IMG/VR virus record: IMGVR_UViG_3300033153_007833
Location: 1 to 32,659 of that record
Strand: one strand, 5' to 3'
Length of the DNA: 32,659 bases
Source of the DNA: a virus
Made by a program: the position numbers and the translations under genes. Of this stretch, positions 7,913 through 14,878 are shown in pieces; positions within the stretch are counted from its first letter, which is position 1, and every line of letters starts with the position of its first letter. The notes beneath the pieces were generated by a model. The model worked only from the letters and a program-made list of their open reading frames with translations. It was not told the DNA's origin and did not search any database.

Positions 7913-8062
7913 ATGAATAGAGAAAAAATACTAAAACAACACCAAAGTGAAAGAACCAAGTGCCTAGTCTATACAAGAGTCATGGGATACCATAGACCCG
8001 TTGAGAGCTTCAATGTCGGTAAAAAAGGCGAACATCAAGAGCGAAAGTTCTTTACGTCATGA
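7913..8062 (+). CDS. NrdD-tail-like microprotein (49 aa)
   Basis: Preceded by AGGAG (7901-7905). The sequence CLVYTRVMGYHRPVESFNVG followed by KKGEHQERKFF matches the short conserved segment of class III (anaerobic) ribonucleotide reductases of the form CEVYSRVxGYxRPVxxWNxGKxxEFxxR. Here it stands alone with no catalytic subunit. The first 12 residues are basic and unrelated. It is translated between the o-spanin and an unknown 60-aa gene, coupled to the latter by ATGA. Similar stand-alone peptides exist in bacteria and phages, but their role is unknown. A fold remnant or a regulator of host NrdD are both possible. Confidence 0.65.
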   Translation: MNREKILKQHQSERTKCLVYTRVMGYHRPVESFNVGKKGEHQERKFFTS

Positions 8063-8241
8063 CACACGAGATCAAAAACAAACACGGAAAATATATTGAA
8101 GAGGTAAAGATCCGTGATGAAATATGTTATGCGATCGAGCACAATATGAAATATACATATTATGAGGGTAAAAAGATAGACATAAAAACAGAAACAAACA
8201 AAGACGGAAGATTTACGCAAGTGAAGATCGAGGGGATATGA
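8059..8241 (+). CDS. Small protein of unknown function
   Basis: A 60-aa, highly charged protein (MTHEIKNKHGKYIEEVKIRD and onward) with alternating Lys/Glu and no membrane segment or cysteine pair. It starts in ATGA overlap with the NrdD-tail-like microprotein and its stop overlaps the ATGATG start of the endolysin gene. It is therefore almost certainly translated with them. I recognise no family. Confidence 0.55.
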   Translation: MTHEIKNKHGKYIEEVKIRDEICYAIEHNMKYTYYEGKKIDIKTETNKDGRFTQVKIEGI

Positions 8242-8969
8242 TGAGTAAAGAACTGTATTATAAATTATCATTGGACAGACTGAAAGACAAAGCTACACAA
8301 GCGATCATTTTAGGTATATACAAATGGAAGCAAAGAGAGGGGATGAAGACCATCCAGGAGGCACTTAATAGTTTGGGCCATACTCTTGTGGTTGATGGGC
8401 TGGTAGGCAACAAAACCATCAAAGCGATACAGATCACTGATGCCGCAAAGCTTCATGCTGCAATCCTTGAAAAGCTTATAGGTGATGAAGCCAGTGCAAA
8501 GTGGATAGATATTGCTATGAAAGAGATCGGTACACGCGAGATACCAGGTGCAGCACACGATCATGATGTATTAAAATATCATGCCGTAAGTGGCGGATTT
8601 GAAACCGATGAAGTCCCCTGGTGCGGTTCGTTTGTAAATTGGGTGATGAGGACAGCCGGAGAAGAGAGAACGGTCAAAGTTCCCGCACGTGCCAAGTCCT
8701 GGTTAAAGTTTGGCGTGAGTTCCGTTGACCCCGTGTATGGGTCTATAGCTGTGAAGAGCAGAAAAGGTGGCGGTCATGTTGGGTTTGTGGTCGGAAAAGA
8801 CCAGAGTGAGAAATACCTTTACATCTTGGGCGGCAATCAAAACGATGCAGTGAATGTGAAGAAATATCCTGCGAGCGTATTCCTTGATTTTAGAGTGCCA
8901 AAAGATTATGACAACAAAGAGCTGCCTTACTATGCTGGTGTTGCTGGGGCAGGAGGAAGAGAGGCGTAA
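8238..8969 (+). CDS. Endolysin: peptidoglycan-binding domain plus CHAP/NlpC-like amidase-peptidase
   Basis: A 243-aa protein. Residues about 25-65 (MKTIQEALNSLGHTLVVDG then LVGNKTIKAIQ) form a small peptidoglycan-binding-like domain. Residues about 85-225 match the TIGR02594/CHAP type of the NlpC/P60 fold, with catalytic Cys129 in VPWCGSFVNW, His180 in GGGHVGFVVG and Asn200 in LGGNQND. It would cut peptide or amide bonds in peptidoglycan after the holin opens the membrane. No signal peptide or SAR segment is seen, consistent with holin-dependent export. ATG 8238 and 8241 are both possible behind GAGGGG. Confidence 0.85.
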   Translation: MMSKELYYKLSLDRLKDKATQAIILGIYKWKQREGMKTIQEALNSLGHTLVVDGLVGNKTIKAIQITDAAKLHAAILEKLIGDEASAKWIDIAMKEIGTREIPGAAHDHDVLKYHAVSGGFETDEVPWCGSFVNWVMRTAGEERTVKVPARAKSWLKFGVSSVDPVYGSIAVKSRKGGGHVGFVVGKDQSEKYLYILGGNQNDAVNVKKYPASVFLDFRVPKDYDNKELPYYAGVAGAGGREA

Positions 8970-8993
8970 CTATTCTCCTCCTTCTTCTTTTTC
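8951..8993 (+). terminator. Probable rho-independent terminator of the late operon
   Basis: AGGAGGA (8951-8957) at the end of the endolysin gene pairs with TCCTCCT (8976-8982), followed at once by TCTTCTTTTTC. Stem and pyrimidine tract would separate the late genes from the lipoprotein gene. The loop of 18 nt is long, so strength is uncertain. Confidence 0.5.
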
Positions 8994-9042
8994 ATAATTA
9001 ATACCAAGCTCTTTGCATAATGATATTTATATATTATGAAGA

Positions 9043-9065
9043 TATACTTATAGTGTCTTTATAAT
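9043..9065 (+). promoter_or_regulatory. Candidate promoter for the lipoprotein gene
   Basis: Two -10-like boxes lie in an AT-rich run before the gene: TATACT (9043-9048) and TATAAT (9060-9065). No good -35 box is present at 17 bp from either. An own promoter would fit a moron gene that lies behind a terminator. Confidence 0.35.
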
Positions 9066-9086
9066 ATATATCATCAAGGGGTGAAC

Positions 9087-9632
9087 ATGAGAGGGCTTCT
9101 TTTGGCTACTGTATTTGTATTTTTTTTAATAGGCTGTGGTGGAACTGACAGCACTTCAAGTTATTACTGCGACACTAATGAAGCAGAGTGCTTGGAGTCC
9201 ATAGATGTTGTAGATATTACATACATAGACTTTTGCAGCAGAGAAGAGTCTGCAATTTGCACACAACACGGTCAAGGCGAATCAATATTAAACAATACAG
9301 CTTCATCTATTTTTCAGTTACTAAATAGCCATTTTACATTCGAGGAAGATATTGTGCAGTATGGGGTTGATGATTATTGGTATGCGAATACTGATGTAAA
9401 TCAAAGCCTTGTTGGTGACCATGAAGATAAATGTATAACATATATAAATGATTTGATTTATAAAGGGTATGATCCAGGGAGTATCAACATGATTGCATCT
9501 GGAACAGGTGCAGAAGTAAAACATTATTATGTTGTAATTAATGGATTGGTTTATAATAAGATTGTTTCGTATGATGATATTTTTTATATGAATATGGCAT
9601 CTGTTGGAGCATGGAGACTAATGGAACAGTAG
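9087..9632 (+). CDS. Lipoprotein with a degenerate LapG/transglutaminase-like protease domain (moron)
   Basis: ATG 9087 with AAGGGG upstream gives 181 aa. The signal is MRGLLLATVFVFFLIGC with lipobox Cys17. The mature part resembles bacterial transglutaminase-like cysteine proteases (LapG type): NSHFTFEEDIVQYGVDDYWY, then GDHED where the family has the catalytic GDCED, then KHYYVVINGLVYN where the catalytic His lies (His146). The nucleophile position is His112; the nearest Cys is Cys116. It may be a non-catalytic binder. It lies between the lysis genes and attP, a usual place for lysogenic conversion genes such as superinfection exclusion. The family call is by eye. Confidence 0.5.
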   Translation: MRGLLLATVFVFFLIGCGGTDSTSSYYCDTNEAECLESIDVVDITYIDFCSREESAICTQHGQGESILNNTASSIFQLLNSHFTFEEDIVQYGVDDYWYANTDVNQSLVGDHEDKCITYINDLIYKGYDPGSINMIASGTGAEVKHYYVVINGLVYNKIVSYDDIFYMNMASVGAWRLMEQ

Positions 9633-9701
9633 CTATACACAAAGCATTTATGATGCTAGGAAGTTTGGAGAAGGTGCTTTAGTTGCATAGTGTCAGCGGT
9701 T

Positions 9702-9735
9702 CTGTCAGTCAATAACACCCATTATCTACTGACAG
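9702..9735. repeat. 8-bp inverted repeat CTGTCAGT...ACTGACAG
   Basis: CTGTCAGT (9702-9709) and ACTGACAG (9728-9735) are perfect inverted copies around an 18-nt spacer, followed by TTAAATTTT. It could end the lipoprotein transcript or bind a protein at attP. Confidence 0.4.
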
Positions 9736-9787
9736 TTAAATTTTAAAACTCTTGAACGCCCCACATATAGGGGATGTATGACTTTAG

Positions 9788-9810
9788 GGTGCGAGTTCGA
9801 ATCCAGCAGC
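9788..9810 (+). other. tRNA T-arm-like segment, possible attP core
   Basis: GGTGCGAGTTCGAATCC contains the near-universal T-loop text GTTCGAATCC of bacterial tRNAs, just upstream of an integrase gene, so a tRNA-derived att core is plausible. Against it, the flanking stem GCGAG/CCAGC pairs poorly and no acceptor end with CCA follows. Confidence 0.35.
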
Positions 9811-9891
9811 TAAAATTAGGTATAATATATATTATAGAAAAGCAAAACAGCAACCTAGAACAGTATGTTTTTACTGTTTAATTTTGCATAA

Positions 9892-9911
9892 GTGTATAAA
9901 GAGTGTATAAA
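9892..9911 (+). repeat. First pair of GTGTATAAA repeats (candidate integrase arm sites)
   Basis: GTGTATAAA occurs at 9892-9900 and 9903-9911, an 11-bp period, about one helical turn. The same 9-mer pair recurs at 10100-10120. Paired, helically phased repeats near an integrase gene fit arm-type sites. Confidence 0.5.
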
Positions 9912-10099
9912 AACTAGATTATATACTGTAAATACTGTAGGGTGTGCATAACTTATCGTTGCACCTGACTAAATAGCACAACTTGTCATAACTTCACATA
10001 TAACCCACACACACGAACAATAACCACTACTTCAACCAATAATCATAATATTAAGATGTTAAGATATACTATCTAAAATGTATGTGTTATCATGCAAAG

Positions 10100-10120
10100 G
10101 TGTATAAAAAAGTGTATAAA
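10100..10120 (+). repeat. Second pair of GTGTATAAA repeats (candidate integrase arm sites)
   Basis: GTGTATAAA at 10100-10108 and 10112-10120, a 12-bp period, lying just before the integrase SD. Binding here could also repress integrase transcription. Confidence 0.5.
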
Positions 10121-10163
10121 ACTATTTTTCTTTATGCACCTACACCTAAAAGGACGTAATATT

Positions 10164-11240
10164 ATGACGGCTACTAAGCATGAGGGATTGTATTATCGTA
10201 AGAATAAGAGAAATAAGAAAGTCTTTTATGCACGTTTCAAGATAAATAAAAAAGCGTATTTGCGTAAACTTGGTGAAGAGCCTCAGATGAATACTAATAT
10301 GGCTTATGTTGCCAGGGCAGAACTTATAGGGAGTATGAGGGGTGATCCTGTTGCAGAGGGGCGTGATGTTGATAGTTTCTTTGATGAGTATGTTGAGAGT
10401 CGCAGGGCTTCGCTTAGTGAGAGTTGGTATTACAACATCAATAAGAACTATAATAAGCATTTAAAAGCTACTGTTGGTAACAAGAGTCCTTATGATGTGA
10501 AGAGTGTTGATATTCAGACAGTCATCAATGATATGTTGATGGGGAATAATGAGAATGGCAAGAAGTACAAGCCTTCTACAGTGAAGCAGATCAAGGATTG
10601 TATGAGTGGGTTGTATATCTATATGAAGAAGTGTGGGGTGGAGGTTCCGAACATTGGAGCTGAGTTGTCTATACCAAGCTTTGATAACAAGATCTACTTT
10701 ACTATCTCAGATGAGAAGGCTCAAAAGTTGTTTGATGTGATACTGAACTATGATGATATGAAGTGGAGAGCGTACTTTGTTTGGCTGCTTCATGGTAGAC
10801 GTAAAATGGAAGTGGCTCAGATGTGTTGGGAGTGGTTTAACTTTGATGACATGACTTACCGGATACCATCTGAGATAAGCAAGACATCTAAAGATGTGAT
10901 AGCTCCTGTTACTGAGCTGTTAAAAAGTGTATTAGAAAAATACGGTATTAAAAAAAGTGGGTTTGTATTTGGGGGGAGTGGTGAGACTGGGTATATTTCA
11001 CAGAGTGGCATAGACTCCCAGTGGAAGAACATAAGGTCCTTTGCAGGGCTTCCAAAGATGCGTCTGCATGACATACGTCACCTTATAGGGTATATGGGTG
11101 TAAACAGTGGGTATAGTTTAGAGATGATAGGTGCTGTTCTGGGGCATGGATCTGTAGCTACTACGAAGCGTTACTCAAATATGAAGAGTGATAGTGCCAA
11201 AGAGGTGCTTGGGAATATGTTTGATAGGTTTGTTAGGTAG
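10164..11240 (+). CDS. int: Tyrosine integrase
   Basis: ATG 10164 behind AAAAGGA gives 358 aa; an ATG at 10092 would read through the GTGTATAAA repeats and is disfavoured. Residues 1-60 form the small arm-binding domain (YYRKNKRNKKVFYARFKI), about 65-160 the SAM-like core-binding domain, and about 175-358 the catalytic domain. Catalytic residues are Arg212 or Arg213 (HGRRKMEVAQM), His302 and Arg305 (LHDIRH), His328 (LGHGS) and nucleophile Tyr337 (TTKRYSNM). It joins attP to the host att site and reverses this with an excisionase. The stop lies one base from the convergent leftward operon. Confidence 0.93.
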   Translation: MTATKHEGLYYRKNKRNKKVFYARFKINKKAYLRKLGEEPQMNTNMAYVARAELIGSMRGDPVAEGRDVDSFFDEYVESRRASLSESWYYNINKNYNKHLKATVGNKSPYDVKSVDIQTVINDMLMGNNENGKKYKPSTVKQIKDCMSGLYIYMKKCGVEVPNIGAELSIPSFDNKIYFTISDEKAQKLFDVILNYDDMKWRAYFVWLLHGRRKMEVAQMCWEWFNFDDMTYRIPSEISKTSKDVIAPVTELLKSVLEKYGIKKSGFVFGGSGETGYISQSGIDSQWKNIRSFAGLPKMRLHDIRHLIGYMGVNSGYSLEMIGAVLGHGSVATTKRYSNMKSDSAKEVLGNMFDRFVR

Positions 11241-11241
11241 A

Positions 11242-11778
11242 TTATATTACCCCTCTAAGTATTTTGGCTCTAAGGTGATAAAGAACTCTAAGGAAAGGAT
11301 AAGGCACTCTTCTCATGGCACTTTTAATGTCATACCAAAGATTGCTAAAAGACCATCTGATCCCTGCAATATTTTCAACAATAGAACATTTAAGTGCCTC
11401 TTGTCTTGTTTTAAAATGTGTATTATCATACATTAGCCATCCGTCAGTAGTGATGTTTGGGTACCCAAACTCTGTGCAATACTGCTTTAAAACTTTTCCA
11501 TTTCTTTCGGTATAAACAACTGTTAGTGGCTTGTCAAAAACATCATCACTAAAAATTAGCTCTCTAAGCTTGATAACACTCATCTCTGATAAAGTCTTAT
11601 AAATAGGAGAGTAAATTTTACTTCCCTCTTTAACCATCCAGTTGCAATCTAATTTTCCACTATTGTAGATAGTGATAAAATCATTTACCATATTGTTACC
11701 AATAAAGATTTTATCATGTCCTTTTTGGACGATAAAATCTTCCAATTTCAGTTCTTTTATAAGTTTGTGTATTCCCAT
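11242..11778 (-). CDS. Unknown protein, last gene of the leftward operon
   Basis: A 178-aa protein (MGIHKLIKELKLEDFIVQKG and onward) with a basic, aromatic C-terminus (FSNLWYDIKSAMRRVPYPF). I recognise no family and no membrane segment. Its ATG directly follows the stop of the excisionase-like gene, so the two are co-translated. Its stop is one base from the integrase stop on the other strand, with no terminator between. Read-through from the leftward promoter would make RNA antisense to the integrase gene. Confidence 0.6.
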   Translation of the reverse strand: MGIHKLIKELKLEDFIVQKGHDKIFIGNNMVNDFITIYNSGKLDCNWMVKEGSKIYSPIYKTLSEMSVIKLRELIFSDDVFDKPLTVVYTERNGKVLKQYCTEFGYPNITTDGWLMYDNTHFKTRQEALKCSIVENIAGIRWSFSNLWYDIKSAMRRVPYPFLRVLYHLRAKILRGVI

Positions 11779-12060
11779 TTAGTCCACCTTCATACTATCT
11801 TGATACTCAACTATAGACTTCCTGCTGTACGAGAATGGTCTCGAGTTGGTATAAAATATTATCTTTCTGTCAGCTCTGAGTTTTGCCAGTTTGCTTGTGC
11901 CACAATCTAGCATTTTAAGGGCTTCATCCTCTTTGATGATGTCATCGGTCGGGTTTTCCTTTTCAAGCTGTTTTTTGGCTACTTCTGCCCCTTGCTTGAA
12001 GGCATCCTTGATGATGCTTGTGAAGTCATGGTCTGTGATTTGTATTAGTATTGTGCTCAT
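11779..12060 (-). CDS. Excisionase-like HTH protein
   Basis: A 93-aa protein. The C-terminal half (DIIKEDEALKMLDCGTSKL then AKLRADRKIIFYTNSRP and FSYSRKSIVEYQDSM) has the winged-HTH layout of the Xis/AlpA (HTH_17) family: recognition helix, basic turn, short strand pair and a last helix that begins with a RKS-like motif. Excisionases bend attP and direct integrase towards excision. Location in the leftward operon near integrase resembles lambda, where xis is expressed from PL. It could instead be another small HTH regulator. Confidence 0.6.
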   Translation of the reverse strand: MSTILIQITDHDFTSIIKDAFKQGAEVAKKQLEKENPTDDIIKEDEALKMLDCGTSKLAKLRADRKIIFYTNSRPFSYSRKSIVEYQDSMKVD

Positions 12061-12273
12061 CTAATCCTCCTCTATTTCTTTATCATAAACAAGGTGCCTT
12101 ATGTCACACTCATCATATTCTTTTATTCCATTATAACAACGAACATAAACATTATAATGGATACCTCTGTTTCTGCTTGCACCCCAAGTCTTGACGATAA
12201 CGCCTATTTGATTGCCATCTACCACTACTACGTTGCTGAATTGGAAGGTTGGTGCTTCTTGTTCGTGCATCAT
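12061..12273 (-). CDS. Small protein of unknown function
   Basis: A 70-aa, beta-rich protein. FSNVVVVDGNQIGVIVKTWG followed by RNRGIHYNVYVRCYN suggests a small SH3- or KOW-like barrel, as in several phage proteins that track nucleic acids or RNA polymerase; this is pattern only. It starts at ATGATG overlapping the end of the previous gene, and its stop is directly followed by the next ATG. Confidence 0.55.
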   Translation of the reverse strand: MMHEQEAPTFQFSNVVVVDGNQIGVIVKTWGASRNRGIHYNVYVRCYNGIKEYDECDIRHLVYDKEIEED

Positions 12274-12596
12274 TGGTTAGCCTTTAATATCTCATCTGCC
12301 GTGACCTTGCCTTCCTCATAATCAGCAGACATAGCAATATTTAATTGCTCTAATTCTTTAAAATACTTTTCCAATGATCGCAATAGAACTGGGTATATCT
12401 CTTTGAGAGTAGTTCCATGCTCTATAAATAGACTATGGTTTTTGAAAATTATTAGCTGTATGCTCTTGTGCTTCCATACAGAATTAATTTGCACATGAAA
12501 CCAGCTATCATCAGGTATTTTAAAAGTGTTTGGAAATAGATTTTTAGCCTCAACTTCAAACTCTTCTATGGTTGTTACATTTTTATATTCACTCAT
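12270..12596 (-). CDS. Unknown small protein
   Basis: A 108-aa acidic protein (MSEYKNVTTIEEFEVEAKNL and onward) with a beta middle (WFHVQINSVWKHKSIQLIIF) and a helical C-terminus (YPVLLRSLEKYFKELEQLN). AAAGGAG lies 7 nt before the ATG. It is translationally coupled to the next gene. No family is recognised; the central part has the look of a small adaptor or inhibitor fold. Confidence 0.6.
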   Translation of the reverse strand: MSEYKNVTTIEEFEVEAKNLFPNTFKIPDDSWFHVQINSVWKHKSIQLIIFKNHSLFIEHGTTLKEIYPVLLRSLEKYFKELEQLNIAMSADYEEGKVTADEILKANQ

Positions 12597-12607
12597 CTGG
12601 TGCTCCT

Positions 12608-12706
12608 TTATAGTATTCTCAAAGCATCAATAACCTTGACACCTATATAATTAAACAAAGAAATAAACAGCAGTACGGCTATGGATAGTGGCACTGCGTA
12701 TTTCAC
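12608..12706 (-). CDS. 32-aa single-pass membrane microprotein
   Basis: GTG 12706 overlaps the preceding TGA (GTGA). The product MKYAVPLSIAVLLFISLFNY plus 12 residues is one predicted membrane helix with a short positive N-terminus. No SD is obvious apart from the preceding gene's own codons, so termination-reinitiation would be needed. It fills an otherwise empty gap of the operon exactly, which supports its reality. Confidence 0.45.
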   Translation of the reverse strand: MKYAVPLSIAVLLFISLFNYIGVKVIDALRIL

Positions 12707-13095
12707 TCGATCTCCAATATCTCTTTGATTTTTTTCATATCTTCATCAGATAGTGGGTTTTCTTCTTGTGATAAAATACTGTTTGTTTCTTTGTCAAAGG
12801 TGATACCATAGAACTCATCGTTCTTTTTTGGTTTACTGTAGTTTATGATCGATACTCGGTCATTTTTATGTATAACAATAGTGAAGCCAATACGATCAAG
12901 AGCCTGCATTTGTTCTGATTTTGCAAATACTAAATCCTTTTTGCCTTCAATATACTTTTGTATGTCTGCCTCTTCTCTTTCTACTTTTGCAAGTTCCTTT
13001 ACAATGTCCCAGAAGCCATATAGTTTTCTTTCTATCTGCAGCTGTAGATCTTTGAGTTGTTTCTTGCTTAGTTTATCGATGTTTGCTGTGGTCAT
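12703..13095 (-). CDS. Unknown coiled-coil protein
   Basis: A 130-aa protein. Residues 5-55 are a charged helix (LSKKQLKDLQLQIERKLYGF, then ELAKVEREEADIQKYIEGKK), probably a coiled coil. It is followed by a beta segment (IGFTIVIHKNDRVSIINYSK) and an acidic tail. ATG overlaps the previous stop (ATGA). The design, coil plus small beta domain, is common in phage early proteins of unknown role. Confidence 0.6.
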   Translation of the reverse strand: MTTANIDKLSKKQLKDLQLQIERKLYGFWDIVKELAKVEREEADIQKYIEGKKDLVFAKSEQMQALDRIGFTIVIHKNDRVSIINYSKPKKNDEFYGITFDKETNSILSQEENPLSDEDMKKIKEILEIE

Positions 13096-13457
13096 TTGGT
13101 TTCTCCTTTAAACTTGGAACAAAAATTCATTCCAAATGCTTTTAGTTGGTTGCAGTAGCCGTCTCTTGATTCGTAATATCTGCAGTTTTCACAAACCTTC
13201 TCTTCCACAATAACAACTGCGTTCATCAAGAAGTTTTTATTTGCTATCTGATGTCCGTCTTTGAAGTGTTTTTGGTAGATGTGTGCGTGGGTTTTTCTGT
13301 CTTGTTTTTCTGGTGGGTCTATGATCCAAAAGGTATCGTGTTCTGTTTTTCTGTTTTTGACTTCTTTTGCAGTTGGGATTCTCCATCCTTCACGCTTGCA
13401 GGTTTTGACCAGTTCGTTGTAGGAGAACTTTTTTATTAGGCTTTTAAGTTTAGGCAT
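13092..13457 (-). CDS. Unknown protein with a C-terminal cysteine cluster
   Basis: The ATG at 13457 (MPKLKSLIKKFSYNELVKTC) lies behind GGAG and overlaps the previous gene by 8 nt, giving 121 aa; a longer reading to 13496 lacks a good SD. The middle part (GWRIPTAKEVKNRKTEHDTF, then WIIDPP) resembles small phage proteins of the DUF1566/FGE-like edge type only weakly. The C-terminus has CENCRYYESRDGYC and later FCSKF, four cysteines likely to hold zinc. Confidence 0.55.
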   Translation of the reverse strand: MPKLKSLIKKFSYNELVKTCKREGWRIPTAKEVKNRKTEHDTFWIIDPPEKQDRKTHAHIYQKHFKDGHQIANKNFLMNAVVIVEEKVCENCRYYESRDGYCNQLKAFGMNFCSKFKGETK

Positions 13458-14139
13458 CTGGCTGCTCCACTCTCTCAAACTCATACACAAACACATAAGG
13501 GTTATCTTCCCATTTGTAGCCGTCTTTTGATGTGGAGTTCCAAAGGTTTATCCACCACTCATTAGCTAAGTCTTCACAATAATCCACCTCACCATGTGTG
13601 TCGTCTGAATACAGCTTTTTAGTATCTTTCATGGTATAGGTATCAAAGTCCATACCCTCCGATAAAACATCTTCATGCTCTATATCCTGCAGCCACTCAA
13701 CCCTAACATTAGTAACTTTTAGGAAGATACGGGCATATTCTTTTGGCATGTGGATTGAGGGCTTCCATTTTACGTTATAGTCTTTTTGATATTCTTTCCC
13801 GTATTCCTTGCAGTCTGCCTTATATATGACATTATGGCTATCATCTAATGGTTCTCCAAATAGAACGGTATCTAGTGCCTCAGCAAGACTTGTATTTAAC
13901 AAAGTAAACGTCTCACGAACATATAGAATATCGCCTTTTTTGTATTGCGGATATTCTCTAATTGGTGTTGCTGCATAATTTTGACAACCTCCAGCACCTT
14001 GGAATGTGGCATAGTCTCCATCGAAAAAAGACAAATCAACTTCACTATGAGTAATATTTTTTACAACTCTCCTAGTCTGCGTCTTGCGTCCATCTAAAAT
14101 AGCCTTAACCATTTCAGTGTTGAATAGTATTGGTTTCAT
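13450..14139 (-). CDS. ASCH/PUA-like domain protein
   Basis: A 229-aa protein of a family frequent in phages, with the opening PILFNTEMVKAILDGRKTQT followed by RR, then KGDILYVRETF and FLKVTNVRVEWLQDI. The basic TRR after GRKTQ and the strand pattern fit the ASCH/PUA fold, which is used for binding modified nucleosides or RNA. The exact role in phages is unknown. It starts in ATGA overlap with the preceding gene. The C-terminal ending (NPYVFVYEFERVE) is typical of the family. Confidence 0.75.
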   Translation of the reverse strand: MKPILFNTEMVKAILDGRKTQTRRVVKNITHSEVDLSFFDGDYATFQGAGGCQNYAATPIREYPQYKKGDILYVRETFTLLNTSLAEALDTVLFGEPLDDSHNVIYKADCKEYGKEYQKDYNVKWKPSIHMPKEYARIFLKVTNVRVEWLQDIEHEDVLSEGMDFDTYTMKDTKKLYSDDTHGEVDYCEDLANEWWINLWNSTSKDGYKWEDNPYVFVYEFERVEQPDA

Positions 14140-14636
14140 GCCACACCTTTCATAAACTTATTTTTAGCAGCTCTCACTTCATCGCTGAGTTGTGCTTTTC
14201 CACTTAGTTGACGGCACAGGTTGTCTGCTGCACGTGAAGTTGTTGTTACTAGCTCTTGTGAATGATTGTCTCTTATTTGCTTGGCTGCGTGATCGATGAG
14301 TCTATTTACTTTGTTCTGCATGAGTACTCTTGTCATGTGGTCGCTGTTGTCTATGACGTACCTCACGATATACAGAGCAAAAAGTATCTGGTTAATCTTC
14401 TGCCCTATGTTGAGGAGTTTTTGCAGGGCTTCGTTTGAGAGTATGGAATACTTATCAAGTTCAGGTTTGTCTATATTTTTTACTCTATCACCCATAAAGG
14501 CATAAACAGAAAGCATCTCCTGACTGTTTAGCGGCATTTTGTTTGACTTTTTTGGTGAGCCATTATCGTTGAGCAGCCCTTCTTCTCTCAGGGTTTGTTG
14601 CATGTAGCCGTATGAGGCTATGGTTAGGGTTTTCAT
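14136..14636 (-). CDS. Unknown helical protein
   Basis: ATG 14636 overlaps the previous TGA (ATGA) and gives 166 aa; a longer start at 14669 would run into the previous gene without gain. The protein is largely helical (LNSQEMLSVYAFMGDRVKNI, then KLLNIGQKINQILFALYIVR) with a basic C-terminus. No membrane segment is clear. I recognise no family; the helical repeats may mediate oligomers. Confidence 0.6.
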   Translation of the reverse strand: MKTLTIASYGYMQQTLREEGLLNDNGSPKKSNKMPLNSQEMLSVYAFMGDRVKNIDKPELDKYSILSNEALQKLLNIGQKINQILFALYIVRYVIDNSDHMTRVLMQNKVNRLIDHAAKQIRDNHSQELVTTTSRAADNLCRQLSGKAQLSDEVRAAKNKFMKGVA

Positions 14637-14866
14637 AACGCTTCTTCCTCTTTCATCGCATCTATCCACTTTTCATTGAGTTCTGCCCAGTTGATGTCTG
14701 TCTTTGCGTTCTTGTGGAAGAAGATCGCTCCGTCACAGAGTACAAACTCTGCACCTCCGTCTATGAATTGTGTGTTTAGATCATCGAGGCTGTCTGGTAC
14801 TATCTCCATGAGGAACTCTTTTAGTGCGTGGTTGGTTTTTAAAAATCTTATGAATTTTTGTTTCAT
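14633..14866 (-). CDS. Unknown small protein
   Basis: A 77-aa protein with AAAGGAAAA before its ATG. Features are a basic N-terminus (MKQKFIRFLKTNHALKEFLM), a beta middle (EFVLCDGAIFFHKN) and an acidic helical end (INWAELNEKWIDAMKEEEAL). It is coupled by ATGA to the next gene. No family is recognised. Confidence 0.6.
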   Translation of the reverse strand: MKQKFIRFLKTNHALKEFLMEIVPDSLDDLNTQFIDGGAEFVLCDGAIFFHKNAKTDINWAELNEKWIDAMKEEEAL

Positions 14867-14878
14867 GTGGTTTTCCTT

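Larger units (their letters stand above)
9633..10163. other. Non-coding attachment (attP-like) and integrase control region
   Basis: This stretch of 531 bp holds no credible gene. It contains an inverted repeat (9702-9735), a tRNA T-arm-like stretch (9788-9810), a perfect 16-bp palindrome TATAATATATATTATA (9821-9836), tandem ATACTGTA (9923-9930 and 9932-9939) and two pairs of GTGTATAAA repeats (9892-9911 and 10100-10120). It lies directly before the integrase gene. Such dense short repeats are expected of attP, with arm-type integrase sites and excisionase/IHF sites. The exact core cannot be set without the bacterial junctions. Confidence 0.55.

Noticed and set aside
9760-9815. Complete tRNA gene upstream of integrase
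   Set aside because: Only a T-loop-like text and a CCCC/GGGG hairpin are seen; T-stem pairs poorly and no acceptor stem closes.
10092-10163. Longer integrase start at ATG 10092
   Set aside because: It would translate the GTGTATAAA repeats into a Cys/Lys-rich leader; the ATG at 10164 has a good SD and matches family starts.
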